A DNA stretch of 64,000 nucleotides, from NCBI GenBank assembly GCA_014155875.1, contig JACEFZ010016099.1, forward strand, positions 277,501 through 341,500, in the 5' to 3' direction. How positions within the stretch are numbered: position 1 is the stretch's first letter; each line of letters opens with the position of its first letter. Positions 20,420 to 30,358 of this stretch are shown here, one piece after another. A model generated the notes under the pieces. It ran no database searches, was not told the origin of the DNA, and saw nothing but the letters and a program-made list of their open reading frames with translations. Both the position numbers and the translations under genes were made by a program. Origin of the DNA: Cepaea nemoralis (taxonomy: Eukaryota; Mollusca; Gastropoda; Stylommatophora; Helicidae).

Positions 20420-21160
20420 TTTCTACAGACCAGAAGGTTTGCCTAGATGTGTCTTATTTTGGACACTTAGAGTATGTGATGTGCTGTCAGGGGCGCCAAA
20501 CCACATACGTAAATGTCTGATTTGCCAAATCTTCAATTTTGTATACATGCGGTTGCATAATCTATGGTGTTCTGTTCTGAGGCGCAGAATAATGATTCGT
20601 TCTGGTCTGTCCATAAGGTGGTAGTCGTCTTGAGCAGGTTTTGGTGGCTTTCTGACTGATTTGATCATTCGATGGTGGTATGTAACGAGTACATCACGTT
20701 GTTCTTCAATTACTCATTCTGTACCCAATCGATCAGCTCTCTTGTTTCCGAGTACTTCACAATGCGATGATATACACAGTAAGGTGACATTCCGCTGGCT
20801 GCCTAGTTCAGAAAGTAGTGTTTGTAGGGTTCGGGTTAGAGTTAGGCCATGGTTGGTAGTATTTTCTCTGTTGCTATCTTGATTGCCTGGATTTCTGTAT
20901 CATAGTTATGGCAGTACTTTTCTGGTCATGTCCCAAATAGTATTTGAGTACACTATATACACTCCCGCTCCTCCATTTCGAATATCATTTTGTGCTGACC
21001 CATCTGTGTAGACTTGGATTCACGTGAACTATTTGTGTTCTTGATCAAGGAACCAGGTGACATTCTACATTGTACACTGTTGTGTTCTTCCTCGTCAAAC
21101 ATTTCTTGTACTTTTGTCTGGATTCGAAGTGATAGTTGCCTCAATTACTGATTTTGTATC
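20420..21160 (-). pseudogene. RNase H plus C-terminus, decayed
   Basis: The minus strand, with frameshifts, encodes a segment resembling QNDIRNGGAGVYI after a TDGS-like start (about 21000-20950), then MDRPERIIILRLRTEHHRLC and a CxC...H block ending SRQTFWS near 20420. It matches the C-terminal module at 11865-12250. It lies tail-to-tail with the plus-strand element ending at 20400. Confidence 0.7.
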
Positions 21161-21331
21161 TGCCAATGGCTCCACGGGCTGTTGTGTACTATGGTTAGTA
21201 TTCAGTAATTTCTGTATTGCTTTGAAGAGTGGTTTAACTGGTAAAATAACAACAAAAGATGGACTGGGTCAGGAACCGCAGACTTCCATGTACCACTGTG
21301 ACGAGAGATCGAAAATGTTGAACTTTATTTT

Positions 21332-21615
21332 TGCGCTCGCTCGCTTTGAACTCAAGCGTAGTCCATACAGACTACTTCTAGTAGCTTTGGACTGTATTTT
21401 GTGTGTGTGGGCTTGAGGGCTATTACCAGTGTCTCTCGCCATCAGGCGAACCCACTCAGACTTCTGCGTACTTGTAATTTACGTCCACAAGTCAAGGACA
21501 AGTAATCAACATTGTAATCCAACTGTCCGTTGTAGGGGGTTGAACACCTTACCTCGGCATCAACACACTTGATGTTCAAAAACGCACGTTCGTATCCATT
21601 TAGTCATAAAAAAGT
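21332..21615 (-). mobile_element. SINE B copy
   Basis: Blocks gctcgctcgctttgaactca, tagtccatacagactacttc and tctcgccatcaggcgaaccc are shared with the copy at 16700. It extends through cagcatcaacacact-like sequence to the tRNA-like head region near 21600. It is uninterrupted where the 16700 copy carries SINE D, so it supplies the empty-site comparison. Confidence 0.7.
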
Positions 21616-21634
21616 CGCTTGAAAATCAATAGGG

Positions 21635-21845
21635 TCGACTTCATTGCACCGGGTTTTTATCCCATATAGCTCGGTATCTTTTCGCAGCGCGGAAAGCGTC
21701 GCACAAAGCACGAACTCAGTAGTTCTAGCGACGACGGAAGTCTCCGAAAATTTTCACTTGTGAACCGAAGAGCGCGGCCCGGAATCGAACCAACAAACGT
21801 CGGAGCCCGAGTCAAACGGCTTGACCACTTCGCCACAGAGACTCC
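21635..21845 (-). mobile_element. SINE C copy with full tRNA-like head
   Basis: Read on the minus strand, the head shows an A-box (tggcgaagtggtcaagccg) near 21834 and a B-box (ggttcgattccggg) near 21785, spaced as in tRNA-derived promoters. The body follows (gttcgtgctttgtgcgacgc) and ends ccggtgcaatgaagtcgacc. The 5' head is flanked on the right by a 13-bp tandem array. Confidence 0.85.
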
Positions 21846-21855
21846 CTTCTCCATT

Positions 21856-22028
21856 TATCCTTCATCCATTACCTTCATCCATTACCTTCATCCATTACCT
21901 TCATCCATTACCTTCATCCATTACCTTCATACATTACCTTCATCCATTACCTTCATACATTACCTTCATCCATTACCTTCATCCATTACCTTCACCCATT
22001 ACCTTCATCCATTACCTTCATCCATTTA
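21856..22028 (+). repeat. 13-bp tandem array
   Basis: The unit ccttcatccatta repeats about 13 times with single changes (catacatta, cacccatta). It abuts the SINE head on its left. Confidence 0.95.
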
Positions 22029-22119
22029 GTCATGCTTACCTCTAGTTGGAGATCTGTTACAGCTGATCTTGGATATGAAGACGGCAACTGCTCCGATCTA
22101 AGAGTCTGACGCATGACTA

Positions 22120-22440
22120 GTGACAATAGTGCAATGACAGAGCCCCTTCACCCATCTCGATGTGCATGGGGCAGGCAGGTGGTGCTAGCCCATATTTGTA
22201 TAGACAGATGGACATTCGATGGGTCATGTGGTCAAGATCTAATCCGCTGTATTTACATCTCGTGACATTTCCTGGTGCCCATTTTTTGCTGGGTCGATCT
22301 GGTTACCAAGGTCATTTGTTGTAAATGGCGCTTTGATGGGGATAAAAAAAAAAAAAGACTATCAGGAAAGACTACCAGTAAACCGGCAGGCCGTCGTGAT
22401 ATCCACTGCGCCACCATGGCTAGTGTTGGGTTGGTTACAA
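22120..22440 (-). mobile_element. Possible old SINE
   Basis: On the minus strand an A-box-like ggtggcgcagtggatatcac occurs near 22420, but a B-box is not clear. A poly-A run (about 22344-22357) interrupts the body. Weakly supported. Confidence 0.35.
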
Positions 22441-22594
22441 TGTGTTATACGCCAAAAGAAGATAAAGAACCCGAAACATTAACTGAACGGGGAACATTTT
22501 CTGACGATCAGATACTTCCGGTTGTGGTTACTGAATGAATCACCAGAAAACGAGAAATAGATTGTGAGCTTTACTAGAACATAATTTTTTTTTT

Positions 22595-22830
22595 TTTAAG
22601 TCGACAGGGTCGACTTCATAGCACCGGGTTTTATCCCATATGGCTTGGTCTCTTTCCGCAGCGAGGAAAGCGTCGCACAAAGCACGAACTCCGTAGCTGT
22701 AGCGACGACCCACAGGAGTCTCCGAAAAAGTTAACTCGTCAACCGAAGGACACGGCCTGGAATCGAACCCACAACCTTCGTAGCCCTAGCCAAACGGCTT
22801 GACCACTTCGCCACAGAGACTCCCGTAGAA
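22595..22830 (-). mobile_element. SINE C copy with full head
   Basis: A nearly complete second copy of the family at 21635. Read in reverse it has tggcgaagtggtcaagccg, then gggttcgattccaggccg and the body ending gcaccgggttttatcccat in plus orientation. It starts next to a poly-T run (about 22588-22599). Confidence 0.85.
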
Positions 22831-23639
22831 ATGTACGTTGTCGCTAAAGCCTTCATCAGCACAGAATAAACAAACACAAACTGACACAACTACATGAATA
22901 ACTACATGAAAATATAAATTGAAAAGTTACTTAACTGTATCCTTGTTGTGGCTGGATAGTCTTTCAAACGATCAGCGCTTATGATGACTCTCAGTGTGAC
23001 TTATTCTAGTGCTGTGCTTGCTCCACGGCAGGGTTTATATCGCAATTATTCTTCATTCGCGCCACAAGGATAAAGGAAGGAAAATGAAATTTCTCATACA
23101 GGTGATGAGCACTGGGAGACCTCTGGGGGTAATTTCTGATTATAAGTTCGATAGAGAAATATTGTGCTCATGGCAAATACAGTAAAGTTCGTGAATCTGG
23201 AAGTACTGTAAACATACAGCGCGCGAAAAGGTGTATGCGTACACGAGTATATATCACCCGGGAACTGCTGTCACGGGTGCAGACTAGTCTGGTTATTAGA
23301 AACCACCTTGACTCTAGAAAGTAGGCCAGGATAGGTTCAGTTTGAAAAGCCAGTGGCAATTGTGAGACATGATCTGACTAAGCTTATGAGTAGCAGCGAT
23401 GTAGATGCTATGGGAGATAGTAATTGAAGTGTCGGCGTGGGGAAGGTAATTTGATATTTACCTGAGTCTGTGCAAGTGTGGATGAAGTGTGAATTTGTGT
23501 GGGTGTTGTGTTTGAAATTAAAATTTGTGAATCACAGAAATATGGTATCGTTTTTGGGGGGCGGAGTGGCTTATGGATACGGAGGCCATCTGTAACTTAA
23601 GAATACTGGACACAAAGCACCGGCGTACGTATTTGCAAA
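22831..23639. other. No recognised feature
   Basis: Single-copy looking sequence. A short GC-rich stretch around 23215-23280 has no open frame with domain support. Confidence 0.3.
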
Positions 23640-24060
23640 ATAAGTAGCAGGAGTGTTATATTCTCATCATCACGTGTCATGCCTAATCATGGGCGGTCAT
23701 GTTTCGCCATTTCACACATTTATCAGAATCTTGGATCAGCTCCTATTCTTGTCTCGACCATGTCACGTGGCTAAGCCTTCCAGATATTTACTTCTCTGCC
23801 ATTCCCTTGTTTGTTTGTTTTTCCTAAATCTTTCCAATTGTTACCAAGTTCTCTAGTTTATTTCTTCTTATAATGAGTCCAAAAAATGAGACAGTCTACG
23901 TCTAATTTCTCTAATCAGTTTACGGTTCTCATTTGCTTCTTATAGAACTTATTCATTGTTTTTTTTTTCGGTCTGCCCATGGTATTCTTTGCATTTTCCT
24001 CAGAAAGCACATCTCCGCTGCTATTAGGTGTTTTTCAGCTTGTCTACTTATTGTGTAGTC
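23640..24060 (-). pseudogene. RTE-like C-terminal fragment
   Basis: Nucleotide blocks match the 3' coding ends at 3440, 32990 and 40105 (gggcggtcatgtttcgccat, tcttgtctcgaccatgtcac, ggtattctttgcattttcct). On the minus strand these read as a decayed HDSG-like and GHV-like region. Only the 3' end of the element is present. Confidence 0.65.
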
Positions 24061-24164
24061 TTACTACCCTTTAGATTCAGGGACACTGGTTCTGAACCTG
24101 GGCTTTCGGTCTTGTGGATAGGATGGGTCACGATTACTCACTAACAAAGCCTACTTTGTAAAAT

Positions 24165-24545
24165 AAAATCGACCTCTATTTTGGGTTGAGCGGGTCAGAG
24201 GTAATTGAATCGGGAAAAAATCTCTAATGAAGTGATCATTATCCACTTTGGACAGCATTTACCTTCAAATTAATACCCTGTGACAGGATTAATAATCTAA
24301 GCCAGTGATGGACTCTAATATTAATGCTCTATGAGATTGACGGACTTAAGGGTAATCTAATCGGGGGGAAAAAATCTAACATTCAGTGTTCATTACCTTC
24401 TTTTTGACAACAATCACCTTCGAATTAATATCCTGCTACACGATTATTAATCTGAGCCAGTAATGGAACCTAATATAACTTCTCTTTGAGGTTGAAAGGG
24501 GTAGGAGTAAAGGTATAATCGGATGGAATCTAAAATTCAGATATA
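24165..24545 (+). repeat. Degenerate ~150-bp tandem repeat
   Basis: About two and a half diverged copies share gtaattgaatcggg or gtaatctaatcggg, aatctaagccagtgatgg or aatctgagccagtaatgg, and attaataccctg or attaatatcctg. Too diverged for exact boundaries. Confidence 0.65.
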
Positions 24546-24912
24546 GACACCAATCAAACGGGCATGGCCAGTGTGGCTATCCAAGGTAAGCCCTGTATAA
24601 CGCTGAAGTGAAGTGTTAAGGACATCGCATTTTCATAGCCCTAGTGCACGGAGGCATGGGTGACCAGTCTTTTGCTCCCTAGCGAACAAGGAGAGCTAGT
24701 ATTGAATGCTTGTTCAATCAAACTCGCAATGTACCAGGGTAAGTTAATAAGTAAGTCACAAATGGCTGTAGAGAAGTAACTAAATATGACACTGTAACAA
24801 CTTGAAACCAGTTTATTTTTATACATACATTGTCCTTTATTTCTCAACATAATTTCCACCAACATTGAAGAACTTATCCCATTGTTTTATCAGTGCCCCC
24901 AAACCAGCTGCG
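24546..24912. other. No recognised feature
   Basis: Intron-like sequence with no repeat family or exon recognised. Confidence 0.3.
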
Positions 24913-24914
24913 GA

Positions 24915-24988
<74 letters not shown>

Positions 24989-24990
24989 AG
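24913..24990. repeat. (GA)n microsatellite
   Basis: A GA dinucleotide run of about 76 bases with one C interruption, about 150 bases upstream of the Ig exon. Confidence 0.97.
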
Positions 24991-25140
24991 AATACATTAA
25001 TTATTCATATATCTTTTGTCAATCCCATAATGCATTTAATCATACTTTATACACGTCAATGTTATAAACCATCAAACCTACAATTGTGATAACTAATTTA
25101 CACAGTTCCTCTATTTCCTCATGTTTTTTTCCTTTCTCAG

Positions 25141-25298
25141 CGGCCCCCTACTGGAAGAATGGGCCCCCGAAAGACAGTCAGGTCGTAGTGAGGGAAGGCT
25201 CAGATGAGACCTTGAACTGTGCCATGAAGGGGTCACCAAACCCGGAGTTTACATGGATAGTCAATGGCAAACTCCTCAACACGACCAAGTCCAAGAAG
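25141..25298 (+). CDS. Exon: first half of an Ig domain, FGFR-like
   Basis: A pyrimidine-rich tract ending ttcctttctcag (AG at 25139-25140) precedes an exon that starts with two bases of a split codon and then encodes 52 residues: APYWKNGPPKDSQVVVREGS, then DETLNCAMKGSPNPEFTWIV and NGKLLNTTKSKK. The donor gtaaat begins at 25299, leaving phase 0. Cys at 25218-25220 and Trp at 25254-25256 are the conserved B- and C-strand residues of an I-set Ig domain; the second Cys must lie in the next exon. An A-P-Y-W start followed by G-x-P-x-P...W.VNG resembles the second Ig domain of FGF receptors, where the domain is also split between exons. Neuregulin-like or other Ig receptors remain possible. It is phase-compatible with the signal-peptide exon at 5580-5733. 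Confidence 0.75.
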
Positions 25299-25344
25299 GT
25301 AAATCTCGTCGCTTTTATAGATGCAGTTGAGATACTTAATAATA

Positions 25345-25521
25345 CAGACTCTTCATAACATATACACTCCATAACATAAACACTTCATAATATAGACACT
25401 TCATAACAAAGACACTTCATGGTATAAACAATTCATAACATAGACACTCCATAACATAGATACTTCATAATATAGACACTTCATAACAAAGACACTTCAT
25501 AAATAGATACATCATAATATA
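25345..25521 (+). repeat. 16-bp tandem repeat in intron
   Basis: The unit cacttcataacatagaca-like, about 16 bases, repeats with substitutions right after the Ig exon's donor region. The array resumes at 25856-25893 after an inserted retroelement fragment. Confidence 0.85.
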
Positions 25522-25855
25522 CTCAACGTATCAAGAAGAGATAAGATCAGAAATGAAGAAATCAGGACTAAAGTGGGGGTTAAAGCAGCACTAGATTTTA
25601 TTAGAAAGCAGCAAGTCAAATGGTTTGGCCATGCAAGTAGGTTACCAGTCAACAGCATGCCACAATAAGCAATGATGTACAGACCAGATGGAAACAGAGG
25701 AAGAGGCCGACCACGTAAACGTTGGACGGAGGGAATAGCAGAATCCATGGGAATATCGATATATGAAGCCCATAATCGGGCACTCTCACGATGTTTATAC
25801 TTCACCTCGACACAGCAAGGTACAAGAGGAACAAGATGAGATGAGATGAGATGAG
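25522..25855 (+). mobile_element. 5'-truncated RTE 3' end with target duplication
   Basis: Encodes in plus sense RNEEIRTKV, then QQVKWFGHASRLPVNSMPQ, then GRGRPRKRWTEGIAESMG and ALSRCLYFTST. It ends in (ATGAG)n. It matches the C-terminal end of the element at 42414-45450. The octamer ataatata flanks both sides (25514-25521 and 25856-25863). It is inserted inside the 16-bp minisatellite. Confidence 0.88.
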
Positions 25856-25894
25856 ATAATATAGGCACTTCATAACATAAGCACTTAATAATAT

Positions 25895-26180
25895 TTTTTT
25901 TTGCATATCCTTTACAGGACATTGCAGTCAACACCAGCATTTTTTCAGCTGCTGTTGATGTCTTGGCAAGATTACGCTCAGTAGTTTGTCATTGCTTTTC
26001 TGCACTGTCGACGAATCATGCCATTGAAATTAACGCAAAGCGGTCTGCTTTCAAATCTCCGGTAGCTTAAACTGCATTCTCACTATTCTCTAAGTCACAC
26101 CGGAGGTTAATGGCAAACTACCCAACGTAAAATTGCAGCCAAAAATATTGCTGTTGATTGCGACGTCGTGTAAATGAATG
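25895..26180. mobile_element. Inverted pair of SINE F fragments
   Basis: 25895-26090 is a SINE F piece in minus orientation (ttgcatatcctttacaggac, then gtctgctttcaaatc). 26100-26180 is a second piece in plus orientation (aatggcaaactacccaacg, then ttgctgttgattgcgacgtc). The two face each other head to head, so transcripts could fold back. Confidence 0.7.
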
Positions 26181-26890
26181 TAACCTAAAATGAATACTAG
26201 GAAATGTCTTGGAAAGTAAAAACGTCCCACTTGATACCGACCACACCGCTACCGAGTTCCGGGTAGTCTATAAAATTAGAGGTCTAGTGCCATATTCTGG
26301 ATGCGCCTTTAGTCGTGTATAAGAGCTATTTATCTACTTTCAATTACATGACAGGGGTATGGGGTTATTTTAAACTGACCTGCGCTCAAACGTGCATAAT
26401 CATCACCATGATCATCATCAGCTTCTACTTTTGATATCAAGCGCCGTGGGGAGGAATAATTGACGGCCGAGCACCCGATGCCTGGTTCTGGATAGTGTCT
26501 TTCCTTGTGGTTGTACAATTTCTTTTTTTGTCGTCAATCCATTTTCTTCTCTGGCGTCTTCCTGCTCGTGTAAAGAAAGCTTATCTAATATCGCTGTTTG
26601 TTCCCTCGTCTGTGTCTACATTTTTTGCCTAAATAAGTGTATGATTCCGCCTGTTGACGTCAATGTACACTAAGGGAGATTGTTTTATCATTTGCTTGAT
26701 TTACTTTATCTCTTTGTCCTGTAAAAGTGTAGACCTAATTATTGTAACCTTTCATCAAGTGTGTTGAGTTCATCTTACCCAAAACTTCGAATGTGGGACG
26801 GAAAGGCAATGCGATTATCGAAAACCAGATCTCCAAATTTCTCAGTCAAGAATCCACTGAATTTCATGTCTTCATAATTCAGTCCATAGT
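26181..26890. other. No recognised feature
   Basis: No repeat family or exon recognised. I looked here for the second half of the Ig domain (a Y-x-C motif followed by a splice donor) and found no convincing candidate. Confidence 0.3.
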
Positions 26891-26894
26891 AAGT

Positions 26895-28830
26895 AAGAAT
26901 AATAATGGTCACCATCATCAATAATGAAAAAAATCAAACATGATGATGACCATTCATTTCATCCAGTGGGGTTGAAAGTATGGAGCCATGAGTTCTAAGA
27001 TGGCTGATAAGGCCTATTTTGGCTCTAAATGTTATTGGACAATGTGGGCAAAGAATGCTTGACGTTCCAGGAGGAAGAACTCCTGCGGTGGTTTTTTTGT
27101 TCCGCCTTTTCTTCACAGCTCTTGCAGTCCTGGTTGCTTCACAAGTGACTGCACCCTTGCGAAATGTCTTCGAATTTCGGTCTTCGGCAGAAATCTCCCA
27201 GGTGTCAAGATGAATTCCAAAAGCTTTCAGTGAGGTTTTCCGATTGTCTTTAAAGCGTTTCCTCTGGCCGCTTTAGGAGCGTTTACTACAACGCAGCTCG
27301 CCGTAAAAAAAATTGTTTAGGGGGCCTGTGATCTGGCATGCGAGTTAAGTGACTAGCCCAGCGAATCTGATTCTTCATTAGTAGAGTGTGGATACTGGGC
27401 ATGGACGCTCTTTCTAGAACTTCAGTGTCTGGGCTCTTGTCTTGCCATTTAATCTTCAGTAGCTTCCTAAGGCAGACTGTGTGGAAGTGGTTTAATTTCC
27501 TAGCGTGTCGTTGATAAATAGTCCAGGTTTCACAATCATATAGCATTGTGGATAATACAACTGCTTTGTAGATATTCAACTTTGTTTGCAGGCTTATTCC
27601 ATTTCCGCCCCATACATTCTTTTACAGTCTGGAAATGGCCGCGCTGGCCTTGGAGATTCTTGCATTCACTTCATCATCAATTATGGCAGCTTGTGACACA
27701 GTGCTGCCAAGATAGGTGAATTTGTCCACAACACTTAGTCTACAACCATTCACCTTGCTATTAGGCGCGGTGTGATTATTCCCTGGAGCTGGCAGGTATA
27801 TAACTACAGTCTTCTCCAAGTTGATATTGAGCCCGAAGTTGGCACAGGCATGTGAGAAAGCTGAAACATTATGTTGCATGTCTGCCTCTGAGTTGGCATA
27901 TAGAGCGCAATCATCAACAAACAGGAGCTCTCTGACGGTGTCGCTGTTAGTTTTGGTTTTAGCTTTCAGCCTTCTGAGATTGAACAACTTTCCATCCATG
28001 CGGTAGTTGATGTCTATTCCAGTGTCATTGTTCTCGAAGGCATTCGTCAGCATAGCTGAAAACGTGAGGCTGAATAGTGTTGGTGCCAGGACACATCCTT
28101 GCTTCACTCCATTAGTGACAGAAAAGGGCTCAGACAGTTCACAAGTTTCCTGTACTCTTGCCTGCATACCATCATGAAATAGCCGCACTATTTAGATAAA
28201 CTTTCGTGGACAGCCATATTTCGCCATAATCGTCCAAAGTCCTTCTCTGCTGACTGTATCAAAAGCCTTGGTAAGTGGAGAACATTTCGGGATTATGTAC
28301 CTGACATTTCTCTTGCAGCTGCCTTGCAGCGAAAATCATGTCAACAGTTCCTTGTTCTTTTCTGAAGCCACACTGACTCTCAATAAGAAGACCTTGATCG
28401 AGATGGGCCGTTAGGAGATTGAGAGAGAAGAATTTTGGCCATCATCTTCCCTGCAATTGAGAGCAATGAGATGTCTGGGTGGTTGTCACAGGATTGGCGG
28501 TTTTCTTTACATTAGTAAAGATGGAAAATGGACTATTGACGCGTCCTTGAAATCTTGTGGCATGGTCTCGTTTGCCCATATGTTTGTAAAGACTTGGTGA
28601 AGCTGCTATACATGGACAGGCTCACCTACCTTGTATATCTCTGCTGGCATGGAGTCAGGACCAAGCGCCTTACCACTGGAAAGTTGCTGGATGGCTTTGT
28701 TTACTTCCACTATGGTTGGCAGGTCATCAAGTGTATAATTAGTGGGAACTTGAGGAAGGCAGTTGATGGTTTTGCGGGATGCGTATAACAGGGTCAGGTA
28801 TGATCGGTTAATACACACACTGTTGGACAT
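26895..28830 (-). pseudogene. RTE-like element, 3' half (RT to zinc finger)
   Basis: Minus-strand segments in order: SSGKALGPDSMPAEIYK (RT motif 0-1) at 28830-28606; a decayed middle; then 28188-27622 with NGVKQGCVLAPTLFSLTF (motif 4), VRELLFVDDCALYANS (FVDD catalytic motif 5) and DKFTYLGSTVSQ (motif 7). Next, 27579-27286 carries MLYDCETWTIYQRHARKLN and NQIRWASHLTRMPDHR. The end (27116-26934) has CPHCPITFRAKIGLISHLRT followed by H, a C-x2-C-x12-H-x4-H zinc finger. Several frameshifts separate the segments. It is the 3' half of the element whose 5' half is at 30359-32370; the two are separated by a plus-strand element. Confidence 0.85.
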
Positions 28831-30330
28831 GGAAGTCTGCCCTTGCCTTGTTAGATGGGTTGCGGCAGCTCTTTATGAGCGTAAGGTTGCACTGCGCATT
28901 GGTTCCTAGACTTCTGAGCCCTGTACTATTACACCTGGTTTGCCGCAGGGATCTGCCTTGTCCCCAGTGCTCTTTAATGTCTACACCAGCAAAATCGCAG
29001 CTATTGAGACACCAGGTATGGATAGAATCTTGGCATTTGCAGATGATGTTCTGGTGTACAGACAGGGCAGAGACAGGGCCAGTTTGGCGAAAGACTTACA
29101 GTTGGCAGTAAACAGGGTGGCGGAGTGGTGCAGGGACGCAGGGGCCATTATACACCCAGACAATGCATCGGTTGTGTGGTACTCCCTGGATAACCGGATC
29201 GTGAAGGCAGATGTCCCAGGTATTATGTTAAATGAATGTCCTCTTAGTCGAGAGAGTAAATTGAAGTACTTGGGTATCACCTTTAACAGGTGTTTGTCTT
29301 TTAAGGATCATGTGGAGGCTTTGGTGGTGAAGGCTGGTAGGGGACTTAATGCATTGAGGGCTATGGCAGCAACCGGGGTAGATCAGAGGATGCTGTACTG
29401 GCTCTTTCAGCAGATAATAATTTCTGTCATTGTGTACGGTTTGGGGCTGCTGACAGTATCAAAGAGCCATCTTGAAAGGTTGGAACGCATACAGAATGCT
29501 GCCATGAGGTTTATCCTGGGGTGGACAATGGACACACCAATTATATGCTTGAGGCATATCCTGGCGCCATCAACAATGACGGATAAGCATAGGGTCCTTC
29601 AGGCTAAATGGTACCTGAGAGTTGCCGCAGATAAGGATCACCCGCTGCATGCAGCCATTGATATAGTCAAGAGTCATAGACTAAGACGAGGCAGGTCCTG
29701 GATGGCACAGAAGGAACTTTCTATACGTCAGGTGTGTGATCTAGAGACCATCAATCGTGAAAGAGAGTGGGTTGAAGGTCTGGAAGACATCATGGACTGG
29801 CACAATGTAATAATAACACTGGGTTGTGAGTGCAGAGAATGGGCAGCGGGCCGCACTGAGTTTGAAGTGCAACAGCTGATCCAGAGCAACACACATCAGG
29901 GTGACATAGTCATCTACACCAATGGGTCAGTGGTGAGAAACAGATGTAGTGGCTGGGGCTTTGTTGCAAAGGCTAATGGACGAGTCTTGAAAAGGAGAGT
30001 CTGGCATATGAGACTACGACCTCCAGCATGAGAATGGAGATGGAGGCAGTAACAGCGGCATTCCCGTGGCTTGAGAAGACCACTGCAACACACGTTATAT
30101 TCATTACGGATTCAAATAGTATGCTTAGTAAGGTGGAGAAAGGAATGTTTCGTGTAGAATGGCTCTCGTCGCTTCAGAGGTCACAGATTGTGAGAATTGT
30201 AGGGAAGACCAGGAGAACTTTTAATCAGATCGCGGTGGGAACGATTAGTAGTATGACTCTTCGCTGGCTGTTGAACGAGAGGACGGAGCATGTATGGGAA
30301 TGTTCTGAGTGCAGTGTTGTCGGTTCTTAA
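28831..30330 (+). pseudogene. RNase H-type non-LTR element inserted in an RTE
   Basis: The main frame (28940-30031, 363 codons) starts within RT motif 4 (MPQGSALSPVLFNVYTSK), carries the catalytic ILAFADDVLVYRQGRD and ESKLKYLGITFNRCLSF. It then has a connection domain (LGWTMDTPIICLRHILAP, GRSWMAQKELSIRQVC) and an RNase H start (DIVIYTNGSVVRNRCSGWGF), where the first catalytic Asp of TDGS is replaced by Asn. A second frame (30028-30330) has EMEAVTAAFPWLE, then FITDSNSMLSKVEKG and TISSMTLRWLLNERTEHVWE. Bases 28831-28940 hold a decayed motif 4 upstream. The 5' half of the RT, the endonuclease and ORF1 are missing. It ends with a pentanucleotide tail and sits inside an oppositely oriented RTE. 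Confidence 0.88.
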
Positions 30331-30358
30331 CTCAACTCAACAACTCAACTCAACTCAT
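30331..30358 (+). repeat. (ACTCA)n element tail
   Basis: Short (ACTCA)n repeats end the inserted element. The sequence after them resumes the disrupted minus-strand RTE, which places the right boundary of the insertion here. Confidence 0.8.

Larger units (their letters stand above)
5734..25140 (+). other. Proposed 19.4-kb phase-1 intron
   Basis: The donor gtgagt at 5734 and the pyrimidine-rich acceptor ending at 25140 define a phase-1 intron. Phase-1 introns are usual between signal-peptide exons and extracellular Ig-domain exons. The interval is filled with mobile elements and satellites. No further convincing exon was recognised inside it, but a small exon could have been missed. Confidence 0.45.

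Noticed and set aside
21635..21845. A functional tRNA gene suggested by A and B boxes
   Set aside because: The tRNA cloverleaf is not preserved and the sequence is repeated with a long non-tRNA body, so it is a SINE head.
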